NCBI GenBank assembly: GCA_964633205.1
Contig: CAZWFN010000228.1
Span: 1 to 6,969 of the forward strand
Direction of reading: 5' to 3'
Source of the DNA: CAYVQE01 sp964633205
Lineage (GTDB): Bacteria > Myxococcota > B64-G9
DNA length: 6,969 bases
The translations under genes and the position numbers were made by a program. Under the pieces are notes generated by a model. The model had not been told where the DNA came from, searched no databases, and saw only the letters and a program-made list of their open reading frames with translations. Position 1 is the stretch's first letter, and each line of letters starts with the position of its first letter. Of the stretch, positions 1 through 5,045 are shown in pieces.

Positions 1-983
1 GCGATCCCAACCTGGGCTACGACTTCGACGGCCGCTACATCGTCTACTCCAGCCGTGCGGCGCGGATGTTCCTGGTCGACCTGGAGACCGAGCGCGAGGA
101 CCGCATCTTCCCGCGGCACATGGTCCAGTACAGCGACACGTACCCCAGACGGTCATTCCCGACATTTGCCGGTAAACGCATCATCAGCCGGGGTCGTGAC
201 GCGGAGGAGCTGGATCTCCTTTTGCACGTCTGCACGGTCACCGATTGGGAATCAGAGGTGCTGGACGTACCTACCTACAGACCCAACTACATGGACAGCT
301 CCGGCCACTTGCTCGTCTACAACGATCAGCGCTACTGGGACACGCTCGGGGGGCAGAACATCGAGGTGTTCCTGTACGACTTCGACACCGGCGTCGAGAC
401 ACGGCTGACCGAGAAGCTGATGCAACAGTTTGGGCCAAAGATCTCTGGCGACTACGTGGTCTGGGAGGACTACGGCAAGGGCTACTGGAACGAGGACGTC
501 GTGCTGTACCACATCCCCACCGGCGAGACCCGCATGCTCACCGACGACGACGTCCGCCAGATGGCCCCCGAGATCGACGGCAACAACGTGGTCTGGGCCG
601 ACCTGCGCAACGGGCGGGCCTATCCCGGCGGCTCCTACTACAACATGGACATCTACCTATACGAGATCGACACCGGCGAGCTGCGCCAGATCACCACCGA
701 CGAGCACGACCAGGAGTACCCGACCATCCACGGCCGCTGGATCGCCTGGATCGACAAGCGCCACGCCACCGACTACAGCCCGAGCGGCATCCCGGACACC
801 ACCACCATCTACGTCTACGACCTGGAGACCGAGCAGGAAAAGCGGGTCACCTTCGGCGAGGGCTTCCACGAAAGCTCGCCCAAGATCCACGGCGACACGC
901 TGATCTACTACAGCTTCGGCACCGGCGGCTGGGGCTCGCTGTGGATGGTCGACCTGAAGCGCTACTTCCCGGACGAGGAGTGA
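1..983 (+). CDS. TolB/WD40-like beta-propeller protein, 5' end missing
   Basis: The reading frame is open from base 3 and ends at TGA 981-983, giving 326 visible residues; the true start lies before the window. An ATG at 66 is in frame, but the coding pattern continues upstream of it (a blade-like stretch with GRYIVYSS and then LVDLETE), so it is internal. About six to seven repeats can be seen. Each has a P-x-I-x-G-x-x-V-V-W/Y strand, a variable loop, an aromatic/hydrophobic strand such as DIYLYEIDTGE, and a closing L/I-T. This is the pattern of TolB-like propellers, which are usually exported or envelope-associated and bind proteins or sugars. Blade 2 (around bases 150-270) is degenerate and includes an isolated Cys. 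No signal peptide can be judged because the N-terminus is absent. The gene is convergent with the oxidoreductase operon and probably unrelated to it. The specific function is unknown; the fold assignment is fairly secure. Confidence 0.8.
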   Translation, partial: DPNLGYDFDGRYIVYSSRAARMFLVDLETEREDRIFPRHMVQYSDTYPRRSFPTFAGKRIISRGRDAEELDLLLHVCTVTDWESEVLDVPTYRPNYMDSSGHLLVYNDQRYWDTLGGQNIEVFLYDFDTGVETRLTEKLMQQFGPKISGDYVVWEDYGKGYWNEDVVLYHIPTGETRMLTDDDVRQMAPEIDGNNVVWADLRNGRAYPGGSYYNMDIYLYEIDTGELRQITTDEHDQEYPTIHGRWIAWIDKRHATDYSPSGIPDTTTIYVYDLETEQEKRVTFGEGFHESSPKIHGDTLIYYSFGTGGWGSLWMVDLKRYFPDEE

Positions 984-1056
984 GGCCTGCTCCGCAGTGG
1001 GCAACCGGCGTCTCGTTCTGCAAGCCGTTCGGGTGAAGTGGTCGGTAAGTTCTATC

Positions 1057-1066
1057 TCCAATTGGA
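1057..1066. repeat. 10-bp perfect palindrome in the convergent intergenic gap
   Basis: TCCAATTGGA reads the same on both strands. It lies in the otherwise featureless 128-bp gap between the propeller gene and the end of the operon. It is AT-richer than its surroundings. A short palindrome of this kind may be chance, and no function is claimed. Confidence 0.3.
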
Positions 1067-1082
1067 TGGCTCGTCCCGGACC

Positions 1083-1105
1083 GGCCCCGCCCGCAGGGCG
1101 GAGCT
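1083..1105. terminator. Possible hairpin between convergent genes (weak terminator candidate)
   Basis: CCGCCC (1087-1092) pairs perfectly with GGGCGG (1096-1101) around a GCA loop, with additional possible G-C pairs outside one mismatch (1084-1085 with 1103-1104). The hairpin begins just past the minus-strand operon stop at 1112 and is about 100 bp beyond the plus-strand stop, so it could serve either direction. No T-run follows on either strand, so it is not a canonical Rho-independent terminator. It may be an RNA-end-stabilising stem or chance in GC-rich DNA. Confidence 0.25.
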
Positions 1106-1111
1106 GGCTGC

Positions 1112-1441
1112 TCAGTCGGCGGGCTCGATTTCCATCTGGATGGCGCCCTTGGGGCAGAAGTGGGCGCAGAGGCCGCAGCCCTTGCAGTGGTCGAGGTCGA
1201 TCAGGATGTGGCCGCTGGCGGGGTCGCGGGTGATGCACAGGTCGGGGCAGATGAGCTGGCAGACCTCGCACCAGGTGCAGCTCAGCGCCGCCAGGCAGCG
1301 GCCGGCGGCGCGGCGGGTGGTCTCGGGGCTCCAGGGCCCAGCGACCGGCTCCCAGTCGCCGCGGCGCTCGGCGGCCGGACGTTCGCCCGGCCCGGCGGGC
1401 CGCTCGGGCTGCGGTGGGCGGCAGTAAGGATCCCGGCTCAC
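1112..1441 (-). CDS. korD: 2-oxoacid:acceptor oxidoreductase delta subunit, 2x[4Fe-4S] ferredoxin
   Basis: A 109-residue protein carrying two 8Fe-ferredoxin motifs of the form CxxCxxCxxxCP: C55, C58, C61, C65 and C86, C89, C92, C96. It is expected to accept electrons from the TPP-bearing beta subunit and pass them to ferredoxin or to the other redox subunits. The first motif sits in a segment around CTWCEVCQLICPD and the second around CKGCGLCAHFCPKGAI, the pattern of delta subunits of 2-oxoacid ferredoxin oxidoreductases. The first 45 residues are a Pro/Arg-rich extension without cluster ligands apart from an isolated C7. C49 and C69 are further Cys near the first cluster. The start is GTG at 1441, chosen because it forms a GTGA overlap with the upstream stop and has GGGGAGGAG five bases before it. 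The symbol follows the operon context; a por/vor delta cannot be excluded. Confidence 0.85.
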   Translation of the reverse strand: MSRDPYCRPPQPERPAGPGERPAAERRGDWEPVAGPWSPETTRRAAGRCLAALSCTWCEVCQLICPDLCITRDPASGHILIDLDHCKGCGLCAHFCPKGAIQMEIEPAD

Positions 1442-2310
1442 CGCGGCTCCTCCCCGGCCTGGTCGGCTCCTTCGGTCTGTTCGGTCTGTTCGGCCAGTTC
1501 GGTCTGTTCGGCCTGAACGGCCTCCCCGGCCTGAGCGGCCTGGTCGGCCTGCTCGGCGTCGAGCAGCAGGGTGACCGGGTGGCGGCCCCCGGCGGCGTCG
1601 ACCAGCCGCTGGTCCACCTCGCAGCGGCTGCAGTCGTAGTCGTTCTCGCAGACCGTGCCCGGCAACAGGCCCAACAGGGTGTAGCGGCAGGGCCGGCTGT
1701 GGCCCCAGCGGCTGCGCAGCCGGGCCACCGCCTCGGACTCCATCTCGATCGCCCCGGTGGGACACACCCAGGCGCAGGCTCCGCAGCCGATGCAGCTCTC
1801 CGGAAAGTCGCCGAAGGGCCGGGCCGCCAAGCGCTTGTTGCGGCCGCGGCCGGCCACGGCCAGGGCCTCGGCCCGGGCACCCCGGCGGCAGATGCGGGCG
1901 CACAGCCCGCACAGGATGCAGTCGGGCGGATCGGATGGGCGGACGAAGCGGCTGTGCTCCACCCCGTAGCGCGCCGCCAGCCGCCGCAGGCGATCGGAGC
2001 GCGGCGCCAGGCCCAGCAGCAGCTCGAGCACCATGCGCCGGTGGCGCTGCACCCGCTCGCTGTCCAGCTCGACCTCCAGCCCCGCGAGCACGGGGTAGTT
2101 GCAGGAGGTGGTCAGCTTGCGCCGGCCGCCGCGGATCACCTCGACCAGGCACAGCCGGCAGGCGCCGGCAGGCGGTAAGCCGGGCAGGTGGCACAGCGAG
2201 GGCACCTCGAAGCCGTTGCGCCGCAAGGCATCGAGCAGGCTCTCGCCGCGCCGGCCGCTGCAGCTGCGCCCGTCGACCTGGAACCGGATCGCGGACCGGG
2301 CCGGGCTCAC
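1438..2310 (-). CDS. HoxU/NuoG-N-terminus-like [2Fe-2S] and 2x[4Fe-4S] electron-transfer protein with unusual Cys/acidic tail
   Basis: A 290-residue protein. Residues 1-80 form a plant-type [2Fe-2S] domain with ligands C40, C51, C54 and C70, in the context PSLCHLPGLPPAGACRLCLVEV. Residues 131-183 carry two [4Fe-4S] motifs, C131/C134/C137/C141 (followed by RR rather than P) and C173/C176/C179/C183-P. This is the layout of HoxU, of the N-terminus of NuoG and of hydrogenase HndD-type proteins, but I see no His-ligated cluster motif of the NuoG type between them. After this comes a CX12CX5CX2C motif (C208, C221, C227, C230; core CENDYDCSRCEVDQ). Residues 251-288 are an acidic Gln-rich tail encoded by a 9-bp repeat. 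The start is GTG 2310, in a GTGA overlap with the GltD-like gene and with GGGGAGG six bases upstream; a TTG at 2328 is less likely. The likely role is electron transfer between the oxidoreductase core and the flavoprotein. The exact partners are unknown. Confidence 0.8.
   Translation of the reverse strand: MSPARSAIRFQVDGRSCSGRRGESLLDALRRNGFEVPSLCHLPGLPPAGACRLCLVEVIRGGRRKLTTSCNYPVLAGLEVELDSERVQRHRRMVLELLLGLAPRSDRLRRLAARYGVEHSRFVRPSDPPDCILCGLCARICRRGARAEALAVAGRGRNKRLAARPFGDFPESCIGCGACAWVCPTGAIEMESEAVARLRSRWGHSRPCRYTLLGLLPGTVCENDYDCSRCEVDQRLVDAAGGRHPVTLLLDAEQADQAAQAGEAVQAEQTELAEQTEQTEGADQAGEEPR
1447..1455 (-). promoter_or_regulatory. Ribosome binding site of the delta subunit, inside the repeat array
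   Basis: GGGGAGGAG on the minus strand, five bases before the GTG start at 1441. It fixes that start. It is formed mostly from the last unit of the 9-bp repeat array at the end of the upstream gene, so the repeat sequence and the translation signal coincide. Confidence 0.75.
1449..1556 (-). repeat. 12-unit 9-bp tandem repeat encoding an acidic Gln-rich tail
   Basis: On the plus strand, units of consensus CCTGNTCGG recur with exact 9-bp spacing; the terminal CGG ends at 1457, 1466, 1475 and so on up to 1556. Several units are identical (TCTGTTCGG at 1476-1484 and 1503-1511) and the unit CCTCCCCGG occurs at 1449-1457 and 1521-1529. The period is a multiple of three, so unit gain or loss keeps frame. 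In the minus-strand protein it gives residues 252-288, with Gln at every third position for most of the array and no Lys or Arg. Confidence 0.85.
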
Positions 2311-3707
2311 GCGGCACCTCCCCGGCAATCGCGGTCGACGGCGGCCGCGGCCCGCACGGCCATGGCCATCACCGCGACCGCGTTGCGCGCCCCGGCGGCC
2401 ACCTCGCCCACGGCGTAGACGCCCGGCAGCCGGGTGCGGTAGCTGCCCCCGTCCACCGCCAGCAGCCCCAGCGGGCCGACCAGCCCGCGGCCGGCATCTG
2501 CCAGCCAGTCCAGCTGCGGTCGTCGATCGGCGGCGGCCACGAAGGTGGCCGCCGGCAGGGTCTCCTGCGGTCGCTCGCCGGCCGGCGCCAGCGGCCAGCG
2601 GCGGCCCACCGCGTCGGGCGGGCCGTAGACCAGCGGCGCGATGCGCACCGCCTCCAGCCGCTCGCCGCCGGCTGCGGCCACCGGCTGGCAGTCGGTCAAC
2701 ACCGCTACCCCTTCGGCCTCGGCCCGCCGCAGCGCCTCGTCACCGGCCGCCGCCTCGACCCGGCCGCGGCGCATCACCAGGTGCACCGGCGCCGCCCCGG
2801 CCCGCAAAGCCATGCGGGCGACCGCGACCGCCATGGTCCCCGAGCCGGCCACCACCGCCGGTCCGCGCAAGCGCTCGTCCGCAGCGCCCTCGGCCCAGCG
2901 GCGGGCGAAGGCCAGCCCGTCGCTGCAGCCGGCCAGCGTCTCGCCCGGGATGCCCAGCGCGGTACCGCGACCGGCCCCGATGGCCAACACCACCGCCCGG
3001 GCACCGCCGTCGAGCAGCTCGCGCAGCGCAGCGGCGCTGTCGACGCGCCGGCCGCAGGCGATCTCGACCCCGCTGGCGGCGATGGCCTCGATGTCGGCCC
3101 GCAGCGCCGCCCGCGGCAGCTCGAAGGCCGGCACCGCCCAGCGCAGCAGCCCGCCCGGCTCGGCGGCCGCCTCCAGCAGCCGCACCCGCCAGCCGATGCG
3201 CCGCAGCGCCGCGGCGCAGGCCAGCCCGGCCGGCCCGCCGCCGACCACCACCAGCTCGCCATCGCGCCGGCCCCGCGGCGCGGCCGCCGGCCGCCGCTCG
3301 GCCTGCTGCAGCGCGGCCCGCTTCAGCCCGCGGATGTCGACCGGGAAGTCCAGCCGCGCCCGCACGCAGGCCTGCATGCAGGCCCGCCGGCACAGCCAGC
3401 CGCAGACCGCCGGCAGCGGGTTGGAGCGCTGGATCACGGCCAGCGCCCGGTCGAAGTCGCCCGCCGCCAGCGCGGCGATGTAGCCGGGCACGTCCTGGCC
3501 CAAGGGGCAGGCCGCCTGGCAGGGCGGCACCGCCGGCCGCTGCTCACCGGCCGGAAAGGCCACCTCGCGGGCCACCCGACCGCGCAAAGACTCGGGCTCG
3601 GCGGCCAGCTCGCCGAACACGCTGGCCGGGCAGCGCCGGGTGCAGGCGCCGCAGGGCAGGCAGGCCTCGGCCCGCCAGACCGGCCGGTGGGTGCGTGCTA
3701 GCGCCAT
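2307..3707 (-). CDS. GltD-like FAD-dependent NAD(P) oxidoreductase with extra N-terminal [4Fe-4S] motif
   Basis: A 466-residue protein of the glutamate-synthase small-subunit/NfnB-type family. Residues 16-27 give a CxxCxxCxxxCP [4Fe-4S] motif not found in plain GltD. Residues 63-130 are the GltD Fe-S helical domain (PCQAACPLGQDVPGYI, then NPLPAVCG and C102/C106/C110/C114, ending DIRGLKR). Residues 152-161 give the FAD Rossmann motif VVVGGGPAGL, with E179 closing strand 2. Residues 286-315 are the pyridine-nucleotide Rossmann domain (AGSGTMAVAVARMALRAGA, then MRR). Residues 429-450 are the C-terminal FAD contact (GVYAVGEVAAGARNAV). Two motifs depart from the usual form: the Asp normally seen in GGGNxAMDxAR is Val, and the usual G-D near the C-terminus is G-E. 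ATG 3707 has GGAGG six bases upstream. The gene overlaps gamma by 10 bp. It probably exchanges electrons with NAD(P)(H). It is not glutamate synthase, as no large subunit is present. Confidence 0.85.
   Translation of the reverse strand: MALARTHRPVWRAEACLPCGACTRRCPASVFGELAAEPESLRGRVAREVAFPAGEQRPAVPPCQAACPLGQDVPGYIAALAAGDFDRALAVIQRSNPLPAVCGWLCRRACMQACVRARLDFPVDIRGLKRAALQQAERRPAAAPRGRRDGELVVVGGGPAGLACAAALRRIGWRVRLLEAAAEPGGLLRWAVPAFELPRAALRADIEAIAASGVEIACGRRVDSAAALRELLDGGARAVVLAIGAGRGTALGIPGETLAGCSDGLAFARRWAEGAADERLRGPAVVAGSGTMAVAVARMALRAGAAPVHLVMRRGRVEAAAGDEALRRAEAEGVAVLTDCQPVAAAGGERLEAVRIAPLVYGPPDAVGRRWPLAPAGERPQETLPAATFVAAADRRPQLDWLADAGRGLVGPLGLLAVDGGSYRTRLPGVYAVGEVAAGARNAVAVMAMAVRAAAAVDRDCRGGAA
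2317..2323 (-). promoter_or_regulatory. Ribosome binding site of the HoxU-like gene
   Basis: GGGGAGG on the minus strand, six bases before GTG at 2310. It supports that GTG over the upstream in-frame TTG at 2328, which this site would lie downstream of. Confidence 0.75.
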
Positions 3708-4294
3708 GGCTCGCCTCCGGCGGCCAGGGCGCGGCCCCGCTCCAGCCCCTCGGCCAGCGCCTGGCGGTTCAGCGCCTGGAAGCGCGGCCGCACCAGCGCG
3801 CCGATGGCCGTCTCCACCGCGGCGGCGTCCAGCAAGCCGGTGAAGCCCAGCAACGCGCCCAGCATGACGAAGTTGGCCGCCACCTTGTTGCCCACCACGC
3901 TCAGCGCGGTGCCGGTGGCGTCCAGCCGCAGCAGCCGCACCCCCGGCGGCGGCTCCTGCTGGCGGACGAAGAAGCTGTCGGCCAGCACCGCGCCGCCGGC
4001 GGCCACCGCCGGGGCGTAGAGTTCGTAGGCCTCCTGGGCCAGCACCAGCAGCAGGTCGGGATGGTGGACGTGGGGAAAGTCGATCTCGGCCGCCGACAGG
4101 ATCACGTCGGCCCGGGTGGCGCCGCCGCGGGCCCGTGAGCCGTAGGACTGCGAGGCGGCCACCCGCAAGCCGGCCGCGGCGCCGGCCTGTGCCAGCACCG
4201 CGCCCAGGGTGACCAGGCCCTGGCCGCCCAGCCCGCCGAAACGCACCGCCACCGGCCAGCGCGCGTCCGCCTGTGCGCGCTCGCTGTCAGTCAT
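3698..4294 (-). CDS. korC: 2-oxoacid:acceptor oxidoreductase gamma subunit
   Basis: A 198-residue protein matching the POR_C/gamma domain. It has the nucleotide-loop signature FGGLGGQGLVTLGAVLA at residues 19-35, SYGSRARGGATRADV at 50-64, and NKVAANFVMLGALLGFTG at 136-153. In this family the gamma domain helps form the CoA-binding part of the catalytic core, and it may be separate (as here) or fused to alpha. ATG 4294 overlaps the beta stop by 8 bp and has GGAG five bases upstream. The size is usual for a stand-alone gamma subunit. The kor symbol rests on the companion alpha and beta sequences; the gamma sequence alone does not tell 2-oxoglutarate from other 2-oxoacids. Confidence 0.9.
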   Translation of the reverse strand: MTDSERAQADARWPVAVRFGGLGGQGLVTLGAVLAQAGAAAGLRVAASQSYGSRARGGATRADVILSAAEIDFPHVHHPDLLLVLAQEAYELYAPAVAAGGAVLADSFFVRQQEPPPGVRLLRLDATGTALSVVGNKVAANFVMLGALLGFTGLLDAAAVETAIGALVRPRFQALNRQALAEGLERGRALAAGGEPWR

Positions 4295-5045
4295 CGTCGC
4301 TCCATTCGCCGATCACGAAGTGCCGCGCCCGCTGGTCGCGGTCCAGGCCACGGGCCTGTTCGCGGTCGACGCACAGCCCGGCCAAATGATCGTAGAGCTG
4401 GGCCAGGTCGTCGAAGCGGTTGCGCCGGCCGAACTGCGTCGGACAGGGCGAGATGGCCTCGACGAAGGCGAAGCCGGGCGTGCCGATGGCGCGCTTGATC
4501 GAATCGGTCAGCGGCCGCGGCCGGGTCACCGGCCAGCGGGCGGCGTAACGCGCCCCGGCCGCGCGCACCAGGGCGCACAGGTCGAAGGGCCGGGCGGTGG
4601 TGCCGCGCGGATCGGTGGCGGTCAAACAACCCAGCGGCGTGGTCGAGGCGGTCTGGCCGCCGGTCATGCCGTAGATCTGGTTGTTGGCGCAGATCACGGT
4701 CAGGTCCACGTCGCGCCGGGCGGCGTGGATCAGGTGGTTGCCACCGATGGACGACAGGTCGCCGTCGCCCGAGACCACCAGCGTGGTCAGCTCGGGCTTG
4801 ACCAGCTTGGCCCCGGTGGCGTAGGCCACCGCCCGGCCGTGCAGGGTGTGCAGGGTGTCGGCCTCGATGTTGGGGCTGGGGATCCAGGCCGCGCAGCCGA
4901 TGCCCGAGACGAACAGCAGCCGCCGCCGGTCGAGGCTCAGCTCATCGCAGGCGCGCAGCACCGCGCCCAACAGAATGCCGTGGCCGCAGCCGGGGCAGAA
5001 GGTGGTGTGCTCGACGCGCAGCCAGCTTTCCAGCGCCCGGGTCAC
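4287..5045 (-). CDS. korB: 2-oxoacid:acceptor oxidoreductase beta subunit, TPP-binding
   Basis: A 252-residue protein that binds thiamine diphosphate and carries the proximal [4Fe-4S] cluster. The TPP/Mg motif begins with GDGD at residues 93-96 and ends with NN at 121-122, followed by IYGMTGGQTASTTP. The cluster ligands visible are C17 and C20 (FCPGCGHG), C51 (SGIGCAAW) and C201 (ISPCPTQFGRRN), so the full set is present. It catalyses oxidative decarboxylation of a 2-oxoacid to acyl-CoA (or the reverse) together with alpha and gamma. The CPTQFGRRN and YGMTGGQ segments resemble KorB/VorA-type small beta subunits rather than the long pyruvate enzymes. The start is GTG 5045, in a GTGA overlap with the alpha stop and with GGGAGGTG upstream. 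A longer in-frame reading back to 5240 would overlap alpha heavily and has no family similarity, so it was rejected. Confidence 0.92.
   Translation of the reverse strand: MTRALESWLRVEHTTFCPGCGHGILLGAVLRACDELSLDRRRLLFVSGIGCAAWIPSPNIEADTLHTLHGRAVAYATGAKLVKPELTTLVVSGDGDLSSIGGNHLIHAARRDVDLTVICANNQIYGMTGGQTASTTPLGCLTATDPRGTTARPFDLCALVRAAGARYAARWPVTRPRPLTDSIKRAIGTPGFAFVEAISPCPTQFGRRNRFDDLAQLYDHLAGLCVDREQARGLDRDQRARHFVIGEWSDDD

Noticed and set aside
1083..1105. Canonical Rho-independent terminator between the convergent genes
   Set aside because: The stem is good but there is no T-run on either strand, so it is kept only as a weak hairpin candidate.
1449..1556. Tandem repeat considered as a CRISPR or protein-binding iteron array
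   Set aside because: Units are only 9 bp, directly abutting without spacers, and lie in frame inside a coding sequence, so a coding tail repeat explains them better.
1414..2178. Plus-strand frame with a Leu-Phe-Gly repeat across the 9-bp array
   Set aside because: The repeat is read in another frame of the minus-strand tail. There is no start signal and no domain, and the minus-strand reading has four intact Fe-S motifs.
1935..4138. Long plus-strand open frames (1935-3701 and 2099-4138) opposite the operon
   Set aside because: Their translations are Arg/Pro/Ala-rich with no recognisable domain and lie antisense to clearly conserved genes. Such frames are expected in GC-rich DNA, where stop codons are rare.
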